Assembly (NCBI GenBank): GCA_002450755.1
Contig: DKAI01000175.1
Coordinates: 37,122 to 46,146, forward strand
Direction: 5' to 3'
Length of the DNA stretch: 9,025 nt
Source: Deltaproteobacteria bacterium UBA6930
Lineage (GTDB): Bacteria > Myxococcota_A > UBA9160 > UBA6930
The notes beneath the pieces were generated by a model. The model was given only the letters and a program-made list of their open reading frames with translations. It ran no database searches and was not told the origin of the DNA. This document shows positions 1-6,408 of this stretch, piece after piece. The stretch's first letter is position 1, and every line of letters starts with the position of its first letter. A program made the position numbers and the translations under genes.

Positions 1-719
1 TTCATTGACCTGGTATACGGCTCTGCAATTAGCCTATTCGACTCCGTAACAGTTGCAATCTCCTCTGGTGTCTGGAATCGCTTAAACCAGGCATAGGGAT
101 TCTTTTCTGCGATTTTGGTAAACCTTGACATCACCTCAGCAATTACCTGCCTCTGTTGTTGATGATCTTTGCCTGCTTTTTTCGCTAAGATATTTTCGAA
201 CATGGGATAAACAACTGAAGGTTTAGTCACCCCAGCCCTCGTCTCAGCATTGCTTACCATACCATCCAGTGTCGGTCCTATAGTGGTCCCAGTCTTTTCA
301 ATTTCTAGATTCGAGCTTGACACTTTCAAAAAATCGACTCCAGGTTCACCTAAACGCATCGAACGGGTGGTCTCGGCGCCTACGATCATTGCAGAACGAA
401 TCAAACCTCTAGAGATGTCCTGACAAGCTCGATTGACAAGAAACTGAGGAGCATTGCCACCGTGGCTGGAATTTTCCGCCACTGCGTTGGTGAGGCCTAG
501 TTTCTGAGCGAGAATTCGAGGTGCATCTTTTGGACAATGAGAAAACAAGACAGCCACTAATGTAAAACGGTCAATCGTGTCTTTGACTATACCTGCCCCC
601 TCTAGCACCTTGTTCGCTGCCTTCTCGGCCAAGTCGAGAGTATTTACAAGAGTCTCTCTCTCCGTTTCCTGAGACACAGAAATAATTACGGGTACATGCG
701 CGGGATCAACTTTAGTCAT
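1..719 (-). CDS. thiolase-fold acetyl-CoA acetyltransferase-like protein, C-terminus cut by window edge
   Basis: The minus strand encodes an open frame from ATG at 719 to the left edge: 239 complete codons, with the C-terminal half outside the window. An SD (GGAG, complement of 725-728) sits 5 nt before the ATG. The N-terminus (residues 10-16, PVIISVS) and the block HGGNAPQFLVNRA (86-98), followed by MIVGAE (111-116), match the first half of thiolase-fold proteins of the 'acetyl-CoA acetyltransferase' group related to SCP-x and lipid-transfer thiolases. A second typical block runs from YPMFEN (171-176) through NPYAWFKR (207-214) to EPYTRSMN near the edge. Canonical thiolases carry a nucleophilic Cys in the first block; here that region has Gly/Asn and no Cys, so classical thiolysis is doubtful. 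It is divergent from the enoyl-CoA hydratase gene, suggesting a shared role in acyl-CoA metabolism. The family call is fairly sure; the reaction is not. Confidence 0.82.
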   Translation of the reverse strand, partial: MTKVDPAHVPVIISVSQETERETLVNTLDLAEKAANKVLEGAGIVKDTIDRFTLVAVLFSHCPKDAPRILAQKLGLTNAVAENSSHGGNAPQFLVNRACQDISRGLIRSAMIVGAETTRSMRLGEPGVDFLKVSSSNLEIEKTGTTIGPTLDGMVSNAETRAGVTKPSVVYPMFENILAKKAGKDHQQQRQVIAEVMSRFTKIAEKNPYAWFKRFQTPEEIATVTESNRLIAEPYTRSM

Positions 720-729
720 TTATTCTCCG

Positions 730-748
730 GCCAAATAGTCTACTTGGC
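730..748. promoter_or_regulatory. imperfect 19-bp dyad in divergent intergenic region, possible operator
   Basis: The arms GCCAAATAG and CTACTTGGC flank a central T; 8 of 9 positions pair. The dyad lies 10 nt upstream of the minus-strand thiolase-like start codon, just beyond its SD, and about 90 bp before the plus-strand crotonase start. A regulator bound here could affect both divergent genes, but a hairpin in the thiolase leader mRNA is also possible. I cannot assign it to a regulator family, and no convincing -35/-10 pair is visible in this gap. Confidence 0.35.
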
Positions 749-840
749 ATTACATATCACCGCGACCCTTAAACCTGCGAAGAAAAGAACGGCCGTTTGC
801 AACAAAATTGCTTATCGTCCTCGTTCCAAGGAGACATTAA

Positions 841-1647
841 ATGACCGTAGTAGAATTCGAAATTCAAAAAAATGTTGCACTTGTAACACTAAATCGACCG
901 GAAGCTCGTAACGCTATCTCACCGGAAGTCGTAATTAGGCTTGCCAAGATTTGGGAAGAAGTTCGAGATAACGACGAAATTCGAGTTGCCATTCTTACAG
1001 GGGAAGGTGACAAGGCGTTCAGCGCTGGCGCAGATCTCGCTAAATTGGTTCCACTTTTTTCTGGAGGACGAACTCCAGAAGACGATTGGGACAACGCAGT
1101 AATGAAAAATCCGAAACTAATTAATCGTTCTCTTCTGCGCAGTTTCGATACTGAAAAACCAATAATTGCCGCGGTCAATGGTCATGCTATTGCAGGTGGC
1201 TTGGAACTCGTACAAGGAACGGACCTTAGAGTTTCCGTACCTAATGCTCTTTTTGGCGTTCAAGAAGTCAAACGTGCACTTTTCCCAGCGGGCGGTTCGA
1301 CCGTCCGTCTTCCTGTCCAACTCCCATACGCCAGAGCGATGGAGCTTTTGCTCGTAGGAGACTTAATCACCGCTCAAGACGCACTTGATTGGGGCCTTCT
1401 TAACTACGTGGTTTCGAAGAACCTTTTGCTCGAAAAAGCCTTCGAGCTCGCCTCTAAAATCGCCAGCAATGGACCACTGGCTGTAAAAGCCATACGAAAA
1501 TCTGTCCGCCTTTGTATTGGACAAACGGAAGAGGAAGGGATGCGAATAGAGACACGACACGCAGCTCCGATTTTCAAAACGGAAGATGCAATCGAAGGCC
1601 CCCGGGCGTTCATGGAAAAAAGAGAACCGGTTTACAAAGGACGCTAG
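841..1647 (+). CDS. enoyl-CoA hydratase/isomerase family protein (crotonase)
   Basis: This 268-residue protein has the usual crotonase length and is expected to be a cytosolic hexamer or trimer acting on acyl-CoA thioesters. Visible landmarks are NRPEARNAI (18-26), the SAGADL oxyanion-hole loop (61-66, with A64), GHAIAGGLEL (114-123, with G119) and the FGVQEVKRALFPAGG segment (138-152). Glu122 and Glu142 are 20 residues apart, the same spacing as the catalytic pair of rat enoyl-CoA hydratase (Glu144/Glu164), so hydratase activity is plausible; a related isomerase or hydrolase reaction cannot be excluded. AAGGAG at 828-833 lies 7 nt before the chosen ATG, and the first residues align with the family N-terminus. 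The amidase gene follows after 12 bp, so the two are probably co-transcribed. It is divergent from the thiolase-like gene. Substrate chain length or ring type is not readable from sequence. Confidence 0.95.
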   Translation: MTVVEFEIQKNVALVTLNRPEARNAISPEVVIRLAKIWEEVRDNDEIRVAILTGEGDKAFSAGADLAKLVPLFSGGRTPEDDWDNAVMKNPKLINRSLLRSFDTEKPIIAAVNGHAIAGGLELVQGTDLRVSVPNALFGVQEVKRALFPAGGSTVRLPVQLPYARAMELLLVGDLITAQDALDWGLLNYVVSKNLLLEKAFELASKIASNGPLAVKAIRKSVRLCIGQTEEEGMRIETRHAAPIFKTEDAIEGPRAFMEKREPVYKGR

Positions 1648-1659
1648 GAACTAATTAAT

Positions 1660-3102
1660 ATGTTTTTAGAAATTGACGACCACGACGCTACTGCCTTAGC
1701 CAAGTTAATTAAAGGGAGAGAGATCTCACCCTTGGAACTCCTGGAAGATTCAATAGCTCGTTGCGAAGCGCTAAATCCGAAAATAAATGCCGTAATCACA
1801 ACAATGTACGATCAGGCGATCGAACGAGCCAAACGGATCACGAGTGAAGAAGTATTTTCGGGAGTTCCTTTTTTAATGAAGGATTTTGTGGCGGAAATAA
1901 AAGGAGTTCCTTTCAATGAAGGAAGCGACTTCCTGGATGGATACGTACCCGAGCAAGACAGCTATATCTACCAAAAATTTTCATCTTCTGGCCTGGTCAC
2001 TTTTGGGAAAACAAATTTACCTGAGTTCGCTATCGGTACAACAACTGAGCCAAAACGATTTGGTCCAACCCTTAACCCGTGGAACCCAAAGCTAACTCCT
2101 GGGGGTTCAAGTGGTGGTGCGGCGGCGGCTGTAGCTTCTGGAATTGTACCAATGGCACACGCAAACGACGTCGGAGGATCCATAAGGATTCCAGCATCCT
2201 GTTGCGGGCTAGTTGGGCTTAAACCTTCTAGAGGGCGCTCTTCGCTTGGGCCCCACTATGGCGATATCATCTCGGGTTTCTTAGTCGAACATGCCGTCAC
2301 TCGAAGCGTTCGTGACTCCGCAACGCTCCTGGATGTTACTAGTCAAAATACGATCGGCGATCCCTACTATGCGCCCAAAGCTCAAAGCTCTTTTACTAAA
2401 CAGGTTGGTGTTAAACCAAAACCTCTCAAAATCGGCTTTAGCACCGTCACCCCTCTCGGCGATCCGTTAGACCCCGAATGCAAACGTGCTGTTTTAGAAA
2501 CCGTAGAACTCTTGAGTTCTCTAGGTCACGAACTAGTCGAGAATGCCCCCGAGTTTAACGCGATGGAATTCTGGGAGAGATATACAACGGTCCTCGCTTC
2601 AGGTGTCGCGTGGGTTGTCGACGACTGGAGCAGACGACTCGGACGTGACCCTAGTCCAGACTTACTCGAACCTTTCGTCTTTGCTTTTGCAGAAAGAGGA
2701 AGAAAAGTAACTGCTCCCGAATACCTACTCGCCCTACAAGATGTCCAAAGAGGAGTTCGAGATTTTAGTCAATTTTTCGTGGACCACGACTTAACATTAA
2801 CCTCAACTCTGGGCCAACCCCCAGTTGCCCTCAATACCCTTACTTATCGTGGTGATCCTTTTGAGCTTAGACGGCGAACCGCGAAGTTCTCGCCGTATAC
2901 TTATCTAAGCAATGCGACCGGTCAGCCCGCGATCTCGTTACCCTTATTTTGGACAGAGGATAATCTTCCTATTGGGATTCACTTTACCGCTCGCTATGGA
3001 GACGAAGCTACCCTCATTCAGCTCGCCTCTCAACTTGAGGAAGCAATACCGTGGGCAAACCGTCGGCCCCAAATTCATGCTACGCATTCAATTAAAGATT
3101 AA
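1660..3102 (+). CDS. amidase signature hydrolase, resembling 6-aminohexanoate cyclic-dimer hydrolase (NylA type)
   Basis: A 480-residue amidase-signature enzyme hydrolysing a C-N amide bond. The Ser-cisSer-Lys triad is complete: Lys74 in VPFLMKDF, cis-Ser150 in GGSSGG (148-153) and nucleophile Ser174 in DVGGSIRIPAS (170-180). The spacings of 76 and 24 residues match the family. Several stretches resemble what I recall of NylA, which opens the cyclic dimer of 6-aminohexanoate: MAHANDVGGSIRIP, GLVGLKPSRGR and the C-terminal IPWANRRPQI. NylA-like proteins are also a common annotation for amidases of unknown substrate, so a linear amide or another lactam is equally possible. It has no signal peptide, so it is cytosolic. 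The likely SD (AGGA, 1646-1649) overlaps the stop codon of the crotonase gene, implying translational coupling. Its 3' end overlaps the convergent VOC gene by 4 bp. Confidence 0.93.
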   Translation: MFLEIDDHDATALAKLIKGREISPLELLEDSIARCEALNPKINAVITTMYDQAIERAKRITSEEVFSGVPFLMKDFVAEIKGVPFNEGSDFLDGYVPEQDSYIYQKFSSSGLVTFGKTNLPEFAIGTTTEPKRFGPTLNPWNPKLTPGGSSGGAAAAVASGIVPMAHANDVGGSIRIPASCCGLVGLKPSRGRSSLGPHYGDIISGFLVEHAVTRSVRDSATLLDVTSQNTIGDPYYAPKAQSSFTKQVGVKPKPLKIGFSTVTPLGDPLDPECKRAVLETVELLSSLGHELVENAPEFNAMEFWERYTTVLASGVAWVVDDWSRRLGRDPSPDLLEPFVFAFAERGRKVTAPEYLLALQDVQRGVRDFSQFFVDHDLTLTSTLGQPPVALNTLTYRGDPFELRRRTAKFSPYTYLSNATGQPAISLPLFWTEDNLPIGIHFTARYGDEATLIQLASQLEEAIPWANRRPQIHATHSIKD

Positions 3103-3551
3103 AGGAGCTGATCAAGCTGGATTAAAATGCCATCGGGATCGCTTAAAAACGACGTGTAGAACGTACCATCAGGAGTTACCACTTCAGTAGGAGTAACCAA
3201 AAAAGGTACTCCTCGAGCCTTCAATTCTCCGTAAAGCTGGTTGAGGTCCTTGACCCAGAAACTCACATGATGGATTCCGATTTCGTCTAATTTAATAGGT
3301 GCACCCGTAACTTTTCCGTCCTTTTGTTCGGAAAGAACCAAAAAACTCTCTCCTTCTCCTACCTCCCAATAAAGGGTCGTTACCCTCCTTTTTTTATGAA
3401 TATGTCGATATAACGCAGGCAATACGGTTCCCTCAGCCTGCTGTTCTTCGTCTCGTACGACCTTAAAACCCAAGAGATCTCGATAAAATACTAAAGATTT
3501 ATCCATATCTCGGACACCAAAAGCGATATGAGCGATTCCTAGAGTCTTCAT
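3099..3551 (-). CDS. VOC superfamily (glyoxalase/dioxygenase fold) protein
   Basis: This 150-residue protein has two beta-alpha-beta-beta-beta modules. The first starts at GIAHIAFGVRDMDKSLVFY (5-23) and the second at GIHHVSFWVKDLNQLY (92-107), ending in SDPDGILIQLDQ (137-148). In VOC metalloenzymes the metal usually sits on two His at the module starts and two acidic or amide residues at the module ends. His8 and His95 are present, but the usual C-terminal Glu is Gln145 (LIQL rather than LIEL), and no obvious Glu occupies the matching site of module 1. It may therefore bind metal weakly, use Gln, or serve as a binding or resistance protein. The ATG at 3551 fits the domain start, although no good SD precedes it. 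It converges on the amidase, so any shared pathway is only suggested by proximity. The exact reaction (epimerase, lyase, dioxygenase) cannot be assigned. Confidence 0.9.
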   Translation of the reverse strand: MKTLGIAHIAFGVRDMDKSLVFYRDLLGFKVVRDEEQQAEGTVLPALYRHIHKKRRVTTLYWEVGEGESFLVLSEQKDGKVTGAPIKLDEIGIHHVSFWVKDLNQLYGELKARGVPFLVTPTEVVTPDGTFYTSFLSDPDGILIQLDQLL

Positions 3552-3581
3552 GATCTACAAATCTTAACAGGAGGCCCGCTA

Positions 3582-3644
3582 ATGGCGACAAGTGGACCTT
3601 TTAAGAAGCTCTCGATTCTTGTAGTATCAGGCCTAGACCCCTAG
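3582..3644 (+). CDS. possible 20-codon leader ORF upstream of the monooxygenase gene
   Basis: ATG at 3582 is preceded by a consensus AGGAGG (3569-3574) with an ideal 7-nt spacer, a better SD than most genes here. The frame encodes 20 residues starting MATSGPFKK and ends with TAG at 3642-3644. That stop sits in the centre of a perfect 12-bp palindrome. It lies in the gap between the divergent VOC and monooxygenase genes, ending 39 bp before the monooxygenase ATG. It could be a leader peptide coupling translation to the downstream gene. The peptide has no recognisable motif, and an SD-ATG pair by chance in 130 bp is not excluded. Confidence 0.3.
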   Translation: MATSGPFKKLSILVVSGLDP

Positions 3645-3648
3645 GGGT
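3637..3648. promoter_or_regulatory. perfect 12-bp palindrome upstream of the monooxygenase gene, candidate operator
   Basis: ACCCCTAGGGGT is fully self-complementary. A -10-like TATATT follows at 3654-3659, but no credible -35 hexamer stands at normal spacing, so any promoter here would probably need an activator. The monooxygenase ATG is 35 bp further on. Position and symmetry suit a regulator site. It is not a terminator: there is no loop and no T-run. Confidence 0.35.
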
Positions 3649-3683
3649 AGCTGTATATTGTCCAGGATTGATGGAGGTAAAGA

Positions 3684-5150
3684 ATGAGCGATACCAGACG
3701 GAAGGCCGTAATCATAGGTGCAGGATCCGCAGGATTATGCATGGCTGTACAGATGAAAAAAGCGGGAATAGAGGACTTCGTAATTTTAGAAAAAGGTTCT
3801 GGTATCGGTGGGACCTGGTTCTGGAACAAGTACCCTGGGGCAGAGTGCGACGTTCAATCACATCTTTATTCGTTTTCGTTTGAACAGAAGAATGACTGGA
3901 CACAACCTTTTGCCGGTCAGGAAGAGATACTCACCTATCTAAACGATATCGCGGATAAGTATGATATCCGCTCCCACATACAACACGACACTGAAGTGGA
4001 ATCGTTAGTTTGGCGGGACGAAGACGCTCGATGGACAGTAACCACAAAGACCGGAGACGTTATAGATTCTCATATCGTTGTAAGCGCGATAGGAATGTTC
4101 AACCGTTTTGTATGGCCGGATATTCCGGGGATTCAAGACTTCCAAGGTACCTACTGGCACTCTTCGAGGTGGAACCAGGACTACGACCTTAGAGATAAAA
4201 CCGTGGGTGTTATCGGAATAGCAGCAAGTGCTATTCAATTCCTCCCCAAAATTGCGCCATTAGCGCGAGAACTTTATGTCTACCAAAGGACGGCCAATTG
4301 GGTTGTTCCCAAGGAAAACACTCCTTATACAGAAGAACAACTCAATTATTTTCGAGAAAACCCCGTAGCAGTGAAACACAGTCGAGACGAAATCTATGAC
4401 GTCTGGAACTCCTTGTGTACTTTTACGGACAAGAAGGTCTTATCGGAAATCGAAAAGACTGGGCTTGAACGCTTATCGGTTGTCGAAGACGAGGAAGTCC
4501 GAAGGAAACTAACCCCTGGACATCCGTTTGGGTGCAGAAGACCGTTGTTTTCAGATGTTTATTACCCCATTTACAACAGGGATAATGTTGAACTGTTAAC
4601 TGATAAGATTCAGAAAATAACCGCAACCGGAGTTGAGACCGTGGAAGGAGACGAAAGCCGAAATTGCGACGTCATCATCTATTCGACGGGATTTGAAACG
4701 ACCACATATCTTAATTCTCTAGAGGTCAAGGGTCGTAAGGGCATGGATCTAAACGAAGCTTGGACCGACGGCCCTCAAGCTTATCTCGGCATGACAACTT
4801 CCGGCTTTCCAAACCTTTTCATGCTTTACGGACCAAATACTAACCAAGGGAGTATTTTGTTCATGCTCGAAAGGCAATGCGATTACGTTTCAAGACAAAT
4901 TGAACGCATGAAGGATGACGACCTTGCTTGGATAGACGTTCGCAAGGATGTAATGGATAACTATAACGATAGAATCCAGGATCAAATTCAAAACATCGAC
5001 GTTTGGCAAGCCGAATGTGGACACGACTATTACTATCGAAGAGGACCCTCACGTCGGTTCGTAACAAACTGGCCAGGATCGATGGACGCCTTCACGGAAC
5101 AGACTACTGCAGAAGAACCCGAAGTTTTTGAAACCGGGAAAGCTGAGTAG
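3684..5150 (+). CDS. Baeyer-Villiger type flavin-dependent monooxygenase (class B, FAD/NADPH)
   Basis: A 488-residue flavoprotein expected to insert one oxygen atom from O2 into a ketone, or to oxygenate a heteroatom, using FAD and NADPH in the cytosol. In order it shows the FAD-binding GAGSAG (12-17) and GGTWFWNKYPGAECD (42-56), whose Asp56 matches the active-site Asp66 of phenylacetone monooxygenase. The Baeyer-Villiger fingerprint FxGxxxHxxxW (153-163) ends in Asn instead of Pro/Asp. Next come the second Rossmann segment at 174-183, QRTANW (201-206), PFGCRRPL (281-288) with Arg286 at the place of catalytic Arg337, and STGF (334-337). The NADPH glycine motif reads GIAASA (178-183), with Ala180 where Gly is usual. 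TGGAGGT (3672-3678) lies 6 nt before the ATG. The family assignment is strong; the substrate is unknown. A possible leader ORF and a palindrome lie just upstream, and an FxsA gene follows after 55 bp. Confidence 0.94.
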   Translation: MSDTRRKAVIIGAGSAGLCMAVQMKKAGIEDFVILEKGSGIGGTWFWNKYPGAECDVQSHLYSFSFEQKNDWTQPFAGQEEILTYLNDIADKYDIRSHIQHDTEVESLVWRDEDARWTVTTKTGDVIDSHIVVSAIGMFNRFVWPDIPGIQDFQGTYWHSSRWNQDYDLRDKTVGVIGIAASAIQFLPKIAPLARELYVYQRTANWVVPKENTPYTEEQLNYFRENPVAVKHSRDEIYDVWNSLCTFTDKKVLSEIEKTGLERLSVVEDEEVRRKLTPGHPFGCRRPLFSDVYYPIYNRDNVELLTDKIQKITATGVETVEGDESRNCDVIIYSTGFETTTYLNSLEVKGRKGMDLNEAWTDGPQAYLGMTTSGFPNLFMLYGPNTNQGSILFMLERQCDYVSRQIERMKDDDLAWIDVRKDVMDNYNDRIQDQIQNIDVWQAECGHDYYYRRGPSRRFVTNWPGSMDAFTEQTTAEEPEVFETGKAE

Positions 5151-5205
5151 TTCTCCAATTAAATCGAGTTCCAACTAAGTGCCACGATTAAGACGCAGTA
5201 GGTAA

Positions 5206-5652
5206 ATGGCCAAGCTCCTAGCCTTTTTTGTCATAGTTCCTGCACTCGAGCTCTGGCTGCTGCTCTATTTCGCAAGGTTCGTTGGAATTGCCGGGACGAT
5301 ATTCCTTATCATCGCTACTGGAATTGTAGGTGGCGCACTGGCTCGACAGCAGGGTTGGAATCTAATTCGACAGGCCCGAAGAGAGCTCGAAGCAGGCCGA
5401 ATTCCTAAAGCAGGCCTCCTGGAGGCCGCAATCATTTTAGTAGCAGGCGCCTTCCTCCTTACCCCTGGGATATTGACAGATCTGGCTGGATTCTTTTTTT
5501 TAATGCCCCGGATTCGCCGGCGGCTTGTAGAACGCCTAGAACTTCGTCTTCGGAACAACAAAACGAGACAAAATGTCATGTTTCACAACAATTCTCGGTT
5601 CGAAGAGAGTGAGACGATAGACATCACCCCAACCAAAAGAGAAGAGGAGTAA
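5206..5652 (+). CDS. fxsA: FxsA family cytoplasmic membrane protein
   Basis: This 148-residue protein fits the FxsA/UPF0716 family, small inner-membrane proteins named for an E. coli member that relieves phage T7 exclusion by the F plasmid. Hydrophobic segments run at about residues 4-23, 27-45 and 73-99. The family hallmark is GAFLLTPGILTD (81-92), followed by the membrane exit PRIRRRL (101-107). A charged, disordered-looking tail fills residues 108-148. The family's normal cellular role is not well known. The start is the ATG at 5206, with a weak, close SD-like TAGGT (5199-5203), and the hydrophobic N-terminus begins just after it as in relatives. It has no evident functional link to the metabolic neighbours and may share the monooxygenase transcript only by position. 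Confidence 0.9.
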   Translation: MAKLLAFFVIVPALELWLLLYFARFVGIAGTIFLIIATGIVGGALARQQGWNLIRQARRELEAGRIPKAGLLEAAIILVAGAFLLTPGILTDLAGFFFLMPRIRRRLVERLELRLRNNKTRQNVMFHNNSRFEESETIDITPTKREEE

Positions 5653-5668
5653 CTTACTGGAAAAGATC

Positions 5669-5699
5669 TTGGCTTGAAGGCTATCAAGGGGCCTATAAT
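5669..5699 (+). promoter_or_regulatory. possible sigma-70 type promoter for the PPOX-class gene
   Basis: A consensus -10 hexamer TATAAT occupies 5694-5699, 31 bp before the ATG at 5730. The best -35-like hexamer is TTGGCT at 5669-5674, which gives a long 19-bp spacer; TTGAAG at 5674-5679 would give only 14 bp. The -10 match in a short intergenic gap is suggestive, but the -35 spacing is poor. Confidence 0.35.
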
Positions 5700-5729
5700 C
5701 CGATAATAATCATCTAAGCGGGAGAATCC

Positions 5730-6287
5730 ATGCCAAAAATGACAGATGCAGAACAAAGTGAATTCTTGTCCGAGCAGGGCATGATTATGAATATTGCGAC
5801 GATTGATACTGACGGTTCGCCACTGGTTACACCCATTTGGTTCGTCCATGAAGAAGGACGAATCTGGTTCACTCCAAGACAACATTCCGAATGGCTAAGA
5901 CATATTCGAGGAGATAGTCGAGTTGCTCTAAGTATCGACGAAACAGATCTACCGTACAGAAAAGTCGTCGTTCGAGGTAGAGCAAATCTGGATCATGAGG
6001 TCGGAAATGACGATGAATGGCGAGATCGCTATTTACGAATCGCCGAACGGTACCTACCAGCGGAAGACGCTGGCTCTTACGTTAGCGGTACAGATGATCA
6101 GCCACGAGCTCTTTGCTCGGTCACATTAGAAAGTGCAGAGGTGCGCTCCTGGCGAATGCCAACAGACGATGAAGCGTACGATGGTATCTGGGCTAAGCGC
6201 TATTGGACCGACAATGCTAAAATTAAAACCCAAGCGCCTACCCTCTTTGAAAACCGTTTTGGCGAAATCGGAAAAGACACTAAATAA
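5730..6287 (+). CDS. PPOX-class (pyridoxamine 5'-phosphate oxidase-like) split-barrel flavin or F420 protein
   Basis: This 185-residue protein has the split-barrel fold that binds FMN, FAD, haem or F420. Residues 19-50 run IMNIATIDTDGSPLVTPIWF and continue into a beta hairpin ending WFTPR, the classic first strands of the fold. SEWLRHIRGDSRVALSID (53-70) is the helix and strand that contact the cofactor phosphate in relatives, and YRKVVVRGRANL (76-87) is the next conserved strand. The C-terminal part (RSWRMPTDDEAYDGIWAKRYW, within 139-159) resembles uncharacterised members rather than true PdxH, which carries different substrate-binding residues. The cofactor and substrate are unknown. GGGAG (5720-5724) lies 5 nt before the ATG. 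It may form a short transcription unit of its own, since a TATAAT box precedes it and a 121-bp gap follows. Confidence 0.87.
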   Translation: MPKMTDAEQSEFLSEQGMIMNIATIDTDGSPLVTPIWFVHEEGRIWFTPRQHSEWLRHIRGDSRVALSIDETDLPYRKVVVRGRANLDHEVGNDDEWRDRYLRIAERYLPAEDAGSYVSGTDDQPRALCSVTLESAEVRSWRMPTDDEAYDGIWAKRYWTDNAKIKTQAPTLFENRFGEIGKDTK

Positions 6288-6408
6288 AGCGAAACTTGAA
6301 GCCCAGATTCCGGAGATGGACCCTTGGCTAACCTCACGGAAAGTAGTTCAATAATTTTATTAAAAACAAGTAAGCAGATACGAATTTCGTTCAATATTCG
6401 GAGGATAA

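Noticed and set aside
696..911. 71-codon plus-strand frame running across the divergent gap into the crotonase start
   Set aside because: It overlaps the start of the thiolase-like gene and the first 71 bp of the crotonase in another frame, has low-complexity basic composition and no family match.
864..1178. Open frame of about 100 codons on the minus strand inside the crotonase gene
   Set aside because: It lies wholly within a confidently assigned gene, has no recognisable domain and looks like a frame shadow; the same holds for the other antisense frames inside the amidase, monooxygenase, FxsA and dehydrogenase genes.
5661..5670. AAGATCTT palindrome in the FxsA-PPOX gap
   Set aside because: An 8-bp restriction-site-like palindrome is common by chance and shows no second copy nearby.
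6324..6352. Weak promoter-like pair TTGGCT / TTCAAT with 17-bp spacing upstream of the PQQ dehydrogenase
   Set aside because: The -10 hexamer is a poor match and such pairs are expected by chance in AT-rich gaps; the 121-bp gap holds nothing else I can support.
6316..6354. Short 12-codon frame in the gap before the PQQ dehydrogenase (ATG at 6316)
   Set aside because: The only SD-like sequence (GGAG) abuts the ATG with no spacer, and the peptide is too short to judge.
6352..6366. AT-rich ATTTTATTAAAA stretch after the PPOX gene as a possible terminator
   Set aside because: There is no GC-rich stem before a T-run; the weak A/T self-complementarity would not form a stable hairpin.
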